Part shown: positions 1-5,868 of the stretch, piece by piece
Layout: the number at the start of each line of letters is the position of its first letter
Position numbering within the stretch: the first letter of the stretch is position 1
Source: Acidiferrobacter sp.
GTDB taxonomy: Bacteria > Pseudomonadota > Gammaproteobacteria > Acidiferrobacterales > Acidiferrobacteraceae
Assembly: GCA_027335965.1 (NCBI GenBank)
Contig: DAHWGZ010000057.1
Location: 1 to 9,549 of the forward strand
Direction of reading: 5' to 3'
DNA: 9,549 nt
The notes under the pieces: generated by a model
What the model saw: the letters and a program-made list of their open reading frames with translations, nothing else
Told to the model about the DNA's origin: nothing
Databases searched by the model: none
Made by a program: the position numbers and the translations under genes

Positions 1-25
1 GGTTCGAGTCCACCCATAGCCACCA
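1..25 (+). tRNA. 3' end of a tRNA, probably elongator tRNA-Met
   Basis: The first 25 bases fit the 3' end of a tRNA exactly. They give the last two T-stem bases GG, the T-loop TTCGAGT, the 3' T-stem strand CCACC, the acceptor strand CATAGCC, discriminator A and an encoded CCA. The matching 5' acceptor strand would be GGCTATG. Proteobacterial elongator tRNA-Met genes commonly carry GGCTACG or GGCTATG with discriminator A, so this is my identity call. The anticodon lies outside the window, so identity is inferred and only the tRNA nature is seen. The 3' ends of tRNA genes are frequent integration sites, and the next 700 bases hold gene debris, but I found no second copy of this end in the window that would mark an attachment-site repeat. 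Confidence 0.75.
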
Positions 26-31
26 ATAAAA

Positions 32-355
32 TCAAGCACTTAGAAATACATACCTCGGACGGACACCCGCCAGACTCCACTTAGACCCCCGGACAGCCCG
101 CGGACCGGTGCGGTGGCGTGCGGTTACGCCATTTGCTAGGCCATGGCCACAGTCATCGGGAAGGCTCTTCAGTTCCTCCCATTTGAGACCGTGGTCTTGA
201 AAGACCTCGTTCCAGGTCAGGGCCTTAAGTTTCCTCAGGGCCTTAAAGACCTTCTTGATTTTCGGGGCACCCAGCACGAAGAGCTCTGACGGGAACCGGG
301 GATAGTTCAGGTCAAGCAGGACTCTGGCGAAGTTTCCATTCACATCGATTGCCAT
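32..355 (-). pseudogene. Broken RelE/HigB-like toxin remnant
   Basis: Reading from an ATG at 355, about the first 67 residues look like a genuine small protein: a strand-like N-terminus, then a lysine-rich helix (residues around KKVFKALRKLKALTW) and the pattern W-N-E-V-F-x-D-x-G-L-K-W-E. This resembles the N-terminal half of a group of small RelE/HigB-like toxins of about 90 residues, which I recall only as a pattern. The second half of those proteins (basic strand with Arg residues, then a DHD-type tail) is not recognisable. After 'KSLPD' the frame continues with Gly/Arg-rich residues and stops six bases past the tRNA CCA. This suggests frameshift or truncation at the tRNA boundary. The frame is open up to an ATG at 439, but the extra 28 residues look unlike coding sequence. 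There is no convincing ribosome binding site and no partner antitoxin. The function is presumably lost. Confidence 0.4.
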
Positions 356-670
356 GATCGTTAACACCCGAAGGCCATCGATTTGTCGTGCAAGGAGTGA
401 ACTACCGCGCCGCGGTCCATGAGGCTGTGGTTTCGGCATCCGTCAAATGCCAGACAAGGCCCACAAAAGCCACAACCCGCTGCCTAGAAAGCGGCTTATG
501 ACAACCGCGATAGATGTCTGGCCGTACGCCGCGCTAGCATGACGAAGTTCGTGACGCGGCCTCACGGCGACATACGGATAGCGCTCGGAAACAGGGGGCG
601 CGGAACGAGATAGCGCGCCATGATCCTCATGGGCGCGGGTCCCGCTTGCCCGCCCCATCGTGTTATCCAC
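356..670. other. Intergenic stretch without a recognisable gene
   Basis: This is GC-rich sequence between the toxin-like remnant and the terminator of the DUF3034 gene. A minus-strand frame stays open across it, running on from the antisense frame of the DUF3034 gene, and ends in a hydrophobic stretch of about 20 residues at 446-505. It has no recognisable domain and its upstream half is a shadow of the real gene. I see no RNA gene, repeat array or promoter that I would defend. Confidence 0.5.
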
Positions 671-700
671 AAAAAACGCCCCACTCGTGGGAGTGGAGCG
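671..700 (-). terminator. Rho-independent terminator of the DUF3034 gene
   Basis: The inverted repeat CCACTC (681-686) / GAGTGG (691-696) has a 4-base loop and is extended by CGC/GCG (677-679 / 698-700) across one mismatch. Read on the minus strand, the stem is followed at once by six T (676-671). It lies about 60 bases downstream of the stop codon of the DUF3034 gene, in the right orientation to end its transcript. Confidence 0.75.
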
Positions 701-703
701 AGT

Positions 704-730
704 CCAGGCTTCTTGACGAAGAAGCCCTGG
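704..730. repeat. Hairpin between the DUF3034 stop codon and its terminator
   Basis: An inverted repeat pairs CCAGGCTTCTT (704-714) with AAGAAGCCCTGG (719-730), with a GACG loop and one bulged base at 727, giving 11 base pairs. It has no T-tract of its own. It sits in the 3' untranslated region, just upstream of the terminator hairpin, and could protect the transcript end from 3' exonucleases. Confidence 0.5.
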
Positions 731-758
731 GCGGAGGATCGTCTTTTGATCCGCGCTG

Positions 759-1682
759 CTAGAAGGCAGCGGTCGTGCTGAGATAGAAACCGGTCTGGTT
801 GCTGTTGACCGAGCTGCCCGGGATATTGACCATGTTGCCGAGATCAAGGATGGCGGCCACGACCGAAAACTGCGGATTGGGCATGTAGGCAATGAAGCCG
901 TCATACCAGTCGCTTTGTTTTAGGTTGACTCCTGGGTTATGGAGCGCTGTCTGCAGATAGGTCTGGGCACCGAACAGGTTGTCGCCCGGGAAGCTGCGCC
1001 ACTCGGCGCCCACCACCACGTCCTTTTTCACGAAATAGCCGACACTCGCACCCCCTTGCGCTGTGTAGCTGCGATATCCCGCGCCTCCTTGCCCCAGTAG
1101 ACCCAGGTAATTGGACCGCGTGACATAGATGTCGGCGTTTAAGATGATATGGCTGCCGAGTAGGGGATAGACTCCAGTTCCAGCGACATAGAAATCCGCG
1201 CCGTTCGCATGGGCGCCGAGGGCTAGCGGGATGGGGGCGGACGTCATATGGTAATTCATGCCCACGGCGAGGGCGGGGATGACGCCGTTGCCCCCGTAGA
1301 CCTGCAACTTACCGCCGACGATGTCCTGCTCGATGCTGTTCTCGTTGGCGACATCAGCAGGCAGGATGCCACCTTTGACGCCCGAATTCAGGGTGCTTGT
1401 AAGAGACTGCGGGAGCCCCATGGACTGGTGGGCGTAATAGACCTCCGCATGCTTGGAAATTGAGAGATTGATACCAGCGCTGAAGACGTCATAGTTGGGT
1501 GTGGTGCCGAAGGTGCCGAATACCGCGGGTGTTACCGCCTTCTTGCTACTACCATTCGCGATCAATGCCCATGGATTGAGCCCCCCGCCTCCCGCGCCTT
1601 CGATCATGATGGGCATGGCCAGCGCCGCTGGCGACACCGCGAGAAAGGCCGCCAGCAATGTAATACTCCTTTTTATTTTCAT
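759..1682 (-). CDS. DUF3034-family exported beta-barrel-like protein
   Basis: This encodes a 307-residue protein that appears to be exported. Residues 1-22 form a classical signal peptide: basic MKIKR, a hydrophobic core, and an ALA cleavage site. The mature part begins with the DUF3034 hallmark: an IEGA, a glycine run, then LNPWA around residues 27-39. The rest is rich in alternating Gly, Tyr, aromatic and polar residues, as expected for a beta-barrel, and the chain ends in Phe, typical of outer-membrane barrel proteins. The family has no established function, so an outer-membrane location is inference from sequence character. The start at 1682 has an AGGAGA ribosome binding site 9 bases upstream (1692-1697). 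The gene stands alone, with its own terminator at 671-700 and a possible promoter at 1706-1737. It is not co-transcribed with the Hyf-like operon, which lies beyond an insertion-element remnant. Confidence 0.85.
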   Translation of the reverse strand: MKIKRSITLLAAFLAVSPAALAMPIMIEGAGGGGLNPWALIANGSSKKAVTPAVFGTFGTTPNYDVFSAGINLSISKHAEVYYAHQSMGLPQSLTSTLNSGVKGGILPADVANENSIEQDIVGGKLQVYGGNGVIPALAVGMNYHMTSAPIPLALGAHANGADFYVAGTGVYPLLGSHIILNADIYVTRSNYLGLLGQGGAGYRSYTAQGGASVGYFVKKDVVVGAEWRSFPGDNLFGAQTYLQTALHNPGVNLKQSDWYDGFIAYMPNPQFSVVAAILDLGNMVNIPGSSVNSNQTGFYLSTTAAF

Positions 1683-1705
1683 GCGCAGTTTTCTCCTATG
1701 ATTAA

Positions 1706-1737
1706 TTTATAAACACATCATGCCTCCGAATACTCAA
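1706..1737 (-). promoter_or_regulatory. Possible sigma-70 promoter of the DUF3034 gene
   Basis: On the minus strand, TTGAGT (1737-1732) is followed by overlapping -10 candidates: TTTATA at spacing 18, or TATAAA at spacing 20. A start near 1700 would leave a leader of about 20 bases containing the AGGAGA site. The spacing is longer than ideal, so this is a weak call based on position and AT content. Confidence 0.3.
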
Positions 1738-2146
1738 GAACAACCCACATTTGAATATGGACGCATTCCATCATTGGCCTACGTCCCACAATTGCTTAAT
1801 TATCCCGAATCTGTTGCTCCTATTACGCCGCCTACCAAACCGCAACCGCTACAATCCAGCCGGCAACGGCAATCTCCACTCATGGCCGCGGTGTCTTAGT
1901 CCTATCCTCTTGATCACCCCTCACAACAAAAACTTAACTGTAATTGACGCTGTACAAAAATGCATCATGGTATTTTTTTCTCAAGGACCAAAGAAGTTTC
2001 TATATAATTATGTCGTAACTTTATTCATTTATTATTTAGGCCCCTCGGTAAAATGGGTAAGCCGGCTTAAACTCGAGAATCTTGCCAAAGACGTAAATAG
2101 CGCCATTCCCAGGATCTCCTAGGAGCGAAAACCGCACGATCGTCTT
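1738..2146. other. AT-rich intergenic region
   Basis: There is no supported gene here. A plus-strand frame (1751-2122) is open, but it has no ribosome binding site, no domain and odd composition, so I do not call it. The part from about 1920 to 2040 is strikingly AT-rich compared with the GC-rich genes on both sides. It holds a T7 run (1973-1979) and the sequence TATATAAT (2001-2008). It may be regulatory or an old insertion scar upstream of the mobile-element remnant. Confidence 0.5.
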
Positions 2147-2440
2147 ATGTGGTCGGTTTGTCTGTCTTGCCCGAAGTGCGGGCAGACCGACAAAGCCAAC
2201 CGTCCGACGCGGTCCGAATTCAAGTGTGTGGCTTGTGGCTTCGAAGACAATGCCGATCTCGTCGGCGCCTTGAACATTTTCAGGGCAGGACATGCCCGTT
2301 GCGCGTGCATTGCGGGCCGTGGGCAACCCTCCGTTTGTGCGGGCATGGCCCGCATTGCGGGCCGCCTGGCCCGTGAAGTAAGCGGTTCCGTAATATTCCC
2401 GGCAGCAGGAACCCAGCGAAGCGACTTACGGGCGGCGTAA
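2147..2440 (+). pseudogene. tnpB: C-terminal fragment of TnpB (OrfB) RNA-guided nuclease
   Basis: The open frame from an ATG at 2147 gives 97 residues that match only the C-terminal end of TnpB proteins, which are normally about 350-450 residues long. Visible features are the OrfB zinc ribbon, C8-x2-C11 and C27-x2-C30, and the RuvC-III segment N-A-D-L-V-G-A-L-N-I (residues 35-44) with the catalytic-type Asp37. The RuvC-I and RuvC-II parts that complete the nuclease are absent, so a DNA cutter cannot be made from this fragment. A stop codon (2120) closes the frame just upstream, and the eight codons before the ATG are not TnpB-like, placing the breakpoint near 2150. The ATG is probably fortuitous. 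The tail contains a 13-base direct repeat (2307-2319 and 2352-2364), 45 bases apart and in frame. Confidence 0.8.
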
Positions 2441-2519
2441 TACCGCCCGTAAGCGCCGTAGGAATCCCCCGCCTTTCCTCTCGGAGGCGTCCGCAGGCCG
2501 AGGTGGGGGAGGATGTCAA
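2340..2519 (+). ncRNA. Candidate omega-RNA (reRNA) region of the tnpB remnant
   Basis: In IS200/IS605 elements the guide RNA of TnpB is made from the end of tnpB and the right end, running off into flanking DNA. Here that stretch keeps strong structure. A GC hairpin pairs 2347-2353 with 2357-2363. A long stem pairs 2421-2435 with 2443-2456 (11 continuous pairs plus three more beyond one bulged A). A right-end stem pairs 2466-2474 with 2501-2509 (9 pairs including one G-T) and encloses a small CCTC/GAGG hairpin (2477-2487). If transcribed, the guide would begin at 2520. Expression is not shown by the sequence, and the partner protein here is truncated. Confidence 0.35.
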
Positions 2520-2525
2520 TCCGGG

Positions 2526-2642
2526 ATTTTCTCTCTGATCGGGGCCACGCTCGGGGATTTTGTGGGCAAGGCGCTCGGGTCGGCCATCGAAAAGGCCTTG
2601 GCGACCAATACGTCTACCCCGCCGTTCGAAGACAAGGAGTGA
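2526..2642 (+). pseudogene. Start-less glycine-zipper peptide remnant
   Basis: Immediately after the right end of the mobile element, one plus-strand frame reads like real protein for 38 codons to a TGA at 2640. It has a hydrophobic, helix-forming segment with glycine at every fourth position (codons at 2541, 2553, 2565 and 2577), then an alanine-rich helix and a polar tail ending PPFEDKE. This is a GxxxGxxxGxxxG glycine zipper, a motif of membrane-packing helices. There is no ATG, GTG or TTG in frame between this segment and an upstream stop at 2391, so it may be the C-terminal end of a gene interrupted by the element. Alternatively, a one-base deletion could once have joined it to an ATG at 2513. 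I do not recognise the family. Confidence 0.3.
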
Positions 2643-2683
2643 TCGCGTGACTCATGGTGCGACCGGATCGATCTCTAACGCGC

Positions 2684-3004
2684 CTACTCCACGCAGTTGC
2701 AGGCAGCTTGCCAGCGCACGATATGGCCCGGCGGCACCATCTTCTGCAAAAGCGGCATGACCGTGTCGATGGTTTCGGGCTCATCGAAAAACTCCAGGAC
2801 GAGCGGCAGGTGCACGGTCATGCGCAAAAGGTCCGCGGAATGCACCGTCCCCTTGGCCCCGAAGCCCGCGATGCCGCGGAATACCGTCACCCCATGCACG
2901 CGGTGTTCGTCATGCAAAAGCGAGAAGATCTCTTGCATCAGGCTATGTCCCTCGAGCTTATCGCCTTCCTTGATGTAGATGCGTACCATCGATATGGTTT
3001 TCAT
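2684..3004 (-). CDS. DUF190 family PII-like protein (COG1993)
   Basis: This is a 106-residue protein, the usual length for the family. It has the DUF190 pattern: a first strand MVRIYI (residues 6-11), the segment G-H-S-L-x-x-E-I (19-26), the signature R43-G-I-A-G-F-G-A50 followed by H55, then hydrophobic L-P-L-V-L-E-F (66-72) and a final helix. COG1993 proteins are described as PII-like, with a ferredoxin-like fold that in other PII-like proteins forms trimers binding small signalling ligands. The ligand of DUF190 is not established. The start at 3004 has GGAG five bases upstream; a second ATG lies at codon 6. The gene follows the HyfB-like gene by 95 bases on the same strand with no terminator or convincing promoter between, so it is probably the last gene of the operon. 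The chain ends in C102-N-C104-V-E, a feature I do not recall as general in the family. Confidence 0.85.
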   Translation of the reverse strand: MKTISMVRIYIKEGDKLEGHSLMQEIFSLLHDEHRVHGVTVFRGIAGFGAKGTVHSADLLRMTVHLPLVLEFFDEPETIDTVMPLLQKMVPPGHIVRWQAACNCVE

Positions 3005-3099
3005 GGATTCTCCGCCCTCCGCACGCCGTTGTGGGGTTCATGATAGGCCACGCGAGGTGCGCGCGCATCACCGATCACCGGCCCCTGCCCGCAAGAAGT

Positions 3100-5076
3100 C
3101 TATCTCCAGAAGACCGAGCTCAGCACCAAAAGCAGCAAGACCCCGATATACGCCAGATAGGCATTCATGGACCCTCGCTGCAGGATACTCACACGTTGTG
3201 CCAGGGCGCGCACGAGGCGGGTGGCGGGCGTAAAGAGGGTGGGGCCGAACAATGCGGTCTGGCCGTACTCGAAACGCACCGCCTTGATGAAATACGGGCG
3301 CTTCTCGGTACGCCGCTCGGCTATCGTCCGTGGCCGATACACGAAGCTATAAAATTCGCGCAGGGCATTGGAGAACGCGAGTGCGGTGGTGGCGCTGGCT
3401 CGCGGGAGTGCGCGCAGCCCATGTGCCCAGATCGGCGCCACGCGTCGACCAGATCTCATGCCAAAGGCCAAAAGGCCGAGCGGTATCAGGGCCAGGAGTG
3501 GTCCCACGATGACGAGCAGGGTCGGGGATATGAACGCAAAATGGGGGTTTAGTGGCACAAGGATGAGGCCATGGACGAGCCGCGCCGCGGCGTGTCCGGC
3601 GTGCGCAAGCCGACCCCGCACCAGCCCTTGGATCCACCACGGCATGCCGACCGCATAACCCAGGACCGCAAGCCCCAGGACCAGGATCGCGCCCTTGCGG
3701 CGCGTGGTCCCCGCCGGGCCGGACACGCCATTCTTGCCGAGCAGACCGATGCCAAACAGCTTGGCCATGGTGGCGAGCGCGATGGCCGCGGTGAGCGCAA
3801 GCCCGGCGCCGGCAAATGCCAGCGCGATCTGTGCCAAGGCGCCGTGCAGACGAAAGTCCTGAAAGACCGTCTGAAACAGGTACCACTCGCTGACGAAGCC
3901 GGCCTGCGGGGGTAGGGCGGCGAGACTCATCACCGCGCACAAGGCGCCAAGGCCCAGTGTCCACGGATTCTGGGCGAGCACACGGCTCTGGGCGATGCGA
4001 TAATGACCGCGGGTCTCGTGGACGTGATCGGCGGACAGCATCAGCGTGCCTTTGGCCAGGCTATGGCCCCCGAGATGCAGAAGCCCGACCGTGAACGCGA
4101 ATCCTTCCAGGAGCGGCAGGTGATCCCTGCGAAACAGTACGGCGGCCCCCAGGGCCACTACGGCCACGGCGGCGTTTTCGGCAGACGAGAACGCCAATAG
4201 CCGTCGCCAGTCCTCCTGCTGGAAGGCATAGAGGATCGCGAGCACGGCGGTCAATGTCCCGATGACCACAAGCAGCGCGCCGAAGGCGGTCAGCCCGGGA
4301 AACCGCGGCAACCACTGAAAGACCCCGCGCGCGAGACCAAACCATGCGGCATTGAGTATCACCCCGGACAAGAGTGCGCCGGTGGCCCCGCTCGCCGACC
4401 CATAGGCCTCCGGATACCACTCGTAAAATGGGAGCAGGCCAAGTTTGGCGCCAAAGCCCACGACCAGCAGTATCCCGGTCACAAAGATCAGACCACTCTG
4501 GGCCCCCCGGAGTGTGGTGGGCCACGACGCAAACGCAATATGCTGGGCGCCGAGGATCAGGATCGCCGCCAAGAGCGCCACGGACCCCACCTCGAGCAGC
4601 GCCAGCATAAATAGCGCCGCGCGCCCGTTTTGCGGTACTGGGCCTTGGCGGTCGCCGAGTAGTAGGGCGGCACCGCCCAGGCTCATGAGCTCCCAGGCGA
4701 TCAGGAAGGAGACTCCGTCTTGCACACCCGCGACCCCGAGCGCGCCCAGCAAAGACAGGGCGGCGCCGCTCGTCCACAGACGCGGGCGATGTGCGGGCAC
4801 CCCGGCGCAGACCGCCGCCAGGGCCGCCACGAGGCCCCAGCCCAACAGCCAGGCGGCGGCCGGATCGATGCGAAAGCGTACAAGGATGGCGCCGGAGGTC
4901 ACCAGCGATGCCGGTGTGTGATGATCGACGAGGGCGCAGGCCAGGCATCCGCCGAGTGCCGCGATGATGCCGCATGCGAGCGCCCCGCGGGACGCGGACT
5001 GTGATCGGCGGGATGCGGCGAGCAGCAAGGCAAGGCCCCAAAAAAGCGCCGCGATACGGAACAGATCAAGGCCCAT
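3100..5076 (-). CDS. hyfB: HyfB/NuoL-like antiporter-type membrane subunit
   Basis: This is a 658-residue polytopic membrane protein, close to the roughly 670 residues of E. coli HyfB. It belongs to the proton-antiporter (NuoL/M/N, MrpA/D) family, whose members carry ions across the membrane in complex I and group 4 hydrogenases. Key charged residues are in place: Glu129 in A-W-E-L-M-S-L, Lys211 in F-G-A-K-L-G-L-L-P, Lys342 in H-S-L-A-K-G-T, and Glu397 in V-S-E-W. The C-terminal region (about residues 575-658), with an amphipathic part and a last hydrophobic helix, is of the HyfB/HycC type. I chose the ATG at 5076, not an upstream one at 5130, because it has a perfect GGAGGT site and overlaps the previous gene by only 11 bases. 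In E. coli hyf this gene comes first. Here it is near the end, just before the PII-like gene. Confidence 0.9.
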   Translation of the reverse strand: MGLDLFRIAALFWGLALLLAASRRSQSASRGALACGIIAALGGCLACALVDHHTPASLVTSGAILVRFRIDPAAAWLLGWGLVAALAAVCAGVPAHRPRLWTSGAALSLLGALGVAGVQDGVSFLIAWELMSLGGAALLLGDRQGPVPQNGRAALFMLALLEVGSVALLAAILILGAQHIAFASWPTTLRGAQSGLIFVTGILLVVGFGAKLGLLPFYEWYPEAYGSASGATGALLSGVILNAAWFGLARGVFQWLPRFPGLTAFGALLVVIGTLTAVLAILYAFQQEDWRRLLAFSSAENAAVAVVALGAAVLFRRDHLPLLEGFAFTVGLLHLGGHSLAKGTLMLSADHVHETRGHYRIAQSRVLAQNPWTLGLGALCAVMSLAALPPQAGFVSEWYLFQTVFQDFRLHGALAQIALAFAGAGLALTAAIALATMAKLFGIGLLGKNGVSGPAGTTRRKGAILVLGLAVLGYAVGMPWWIQGLVRGRLAHAGHAAARLVHGLILVPLNPHFAFISPTLLVIVGPLLALIPLGLLAFGMRSGRRVAPIWAHGLRALPRASATTALAFSNALREFYSFVYRPRTIAERRTEKRPYFIKAVRFEYGQTALFGPTLFTPATRLVRALAQRVSILQRGSMNAYLAYIGVLLLLVLSSVFWR

Positions 5077-5854
5077 AATGACCTCCGTGCACGCGCATCG
5101 GCATGCGGCCCTGCAAGATGAGCAGTGCATGGATGAGCGCCGCCGGATTCGGTGGGCATCCCGGCAGCCACACGTCCACGGGGATCAGCGGCGACAGGCC
5201 GTGGCCGCCGCCGTAGCCGCCCTCGAACGGTGCCCCCGAGACCGCGCAGGTGCCGGTGGCGATCACAAAGCGCGGTTCGGGCATAGCCTCGTAGGCCGCC
5301 TGTAGCGGCGCGCGCATGGCCTCGATGACCGGACCCGTGACCAGTAGGACGTCGGCGAATCGCGGCGAGGGCGTAAAGAAGATTCCTAACCTGTGAAGGT
5401 TGTAGAAGGGATTATTGAGCGCCGCAATCTCCGATTCGCAGCCATTGCACGAACCGGCATCGACATGGCGAATATGCAGGCTCTTGGCAAACGCCCCGGT
5501 GGCCGGCGCCGGACGCGGCGCGGCCGGCGGCCGCGCAGGGCCGTGCCAGAGGAGCTCGTCGCGGTCGCGCACGGCGAACGCCCAGTCGAACGAGGCCTCC
5601 AGGGTACCCTCGGGGCATGCCTCGACGCACGCCTGGCAGGCGATGCAGCGGCCGTAATCCAGGGTGACATCCAATCCCTTGCCGGATAGTGCCGCGGTGG
5701 GACAGCACGCGACGCACGACTGGCAGTCGGGCCGGCAATGGCTGGGATCGAATCGCGGCATCCCGTACACCCCGGCCTGGCCATCCGGTCCACGCCCCGG
5801 CCACGGCGCGGTCGCCGTTCCGGCCTTGAGTCCCATCCATGTCCATAAAGGCAT
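5066..5854 (-). CDS. hyfI: Fused two-cluster ferredoxin and NuoB/HyfI-like small subunit
   Basis: This is a 262-residue iron-sulfur protein joining what are separate subunits in E. coli Hyf (HyfH and HyfI). Residues 36-85 form a ferredoxin-like domain: motif I has Cys40, 44, 47, 50 and 51 before Pro, and motif II is a canonical C70-x2-C73-x2-C76-x3-C80-P. A Pro/Ala-rich linker spans about 105-120. Residues 125-255 form the NuoB-like domain with ligands for one [4Fe-4S] cluster: C136-x2-C139, Cys203 in G-T-C-A, and Cys233 in P-G-C-P-P. The electron path is therefore two ferredoxin clusters to the proximal cluster next to the large subunit. The start at 5854 lies 14 bases after the stop of the large-subunit gene. 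The frame is open further up, but that part overlaps the large subunit and is not protein-like. The spacer contains eight consecutive G (5859-5866), which serve as a crude ribosome binding site. Confidence 0.9.
   Translation of the reverse strand: MPLWTWMGLKAGTATAPWPGRGPDGQAGVYGMPRFDPSHCRPDCQSCVACCPTAALSGKGLDVTLDYGRCIACQACVEACPEGTLEASFDWAFAVRDRDELLWHGPARPPAAPRPAPATGAFAKSLHIRHVDAGSCNGCESEIAALNNPFYNLHRLGIFFTPSPRFADVLLVTGPVIEAMRAPLQAAYEAMPEPRFVIATGTCAVSGAPFEGGYGGGHGLSPLIPVDVWLPGCPPNPAALIHALLILQGRMPMRVHGGHYGP
5077..5086 (-). promoter_or_regulatory. Strong ribosome binding site fixing the HyfB-like start
   Basis: GGAGGT (5086-5081 on the minus strand) lies four bases before the ATG at 5076. It is inside the end of the preceding gene and decides the start of the HyfB-like protein against the upstream ATG at 5130. 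It also suggests independent, efficient initiation in addition to coupling. Confidence 0.75.
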
Positions 5855-5868
5855 ACGACCCCCCCCAC

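Larger units (their letters stand above)
2147..2519 (+). mobile_element. Remnant of an IS200/IS605-family element (tnpB 3' part and right end)
   Basis: The 3' part of an IS605/IS1341-type element survives: the TnpB zinc-ribbon coding end followed by a structured right end. That end has the family pattern of a GGAATCCCCCGCCTTT arm pairing with an AGGTGGGGGAGGATGTCAA arm. I place its boundary at 2519 because family members commonly end in GTCAA. No tnpA, no N-terminal or middle part of tnpB and no left end can be seen, so the element cannot move on its own. The left boundary is approximate: the similarity begins near 2150. Confidence 0.75.

Noticed and set aside
443..904. Minus-strand open frame of 153 codons with a hydrophobic end
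   Set aside because: Its first third is the shifted frame of the DUF3034 gene and it crosses the terminator. The hydrophobic tail alone is not evidence of a gene.
1944..2008. Plus-strand promoter from TTGACG (1944) or TATATAAT (2001)
   Set aside because: TTGACG lacks a good -10 at 16-18 bases and TATAAT lacks a -35. No plus-strand gene follows other than the TnpB remnant.
1751..2122. Plus-strand open frame of 123 codons in the intergenic region
   Set aside because: It has no ribosome binding site, no recognisable domain and unusual composition, and it spans an AT-rich stretch. It looks like chance.
2513..2650. Short plus-strand frame from the ATG at the element's right end
   Set aside because: The ATG belongs to the element end, there is no spacing for a ribosome binding site, and the product is Arg/Gly-rich. 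The glycine-zipper frame in the same DNA is more protein-like.
4061..5041. Long open frame of 326 codons inside the HyfB-like gene on the same strand
   Set aside because: It is an Arg- and Gly-rich frame typical of a shifted reading of GC-rich coding sequence. The HyfB-like frame has clear family motifs.
2684..5076. The HyfB-like gene plus the PII-like gene as a DAB-type inorganic carbon transporter
   Set aside because: There is no DabA (DUF2309) gene nearby, and the NuoL-like protein has a HyfB-type C-terminus and sits within a full Hyf-like gene set.
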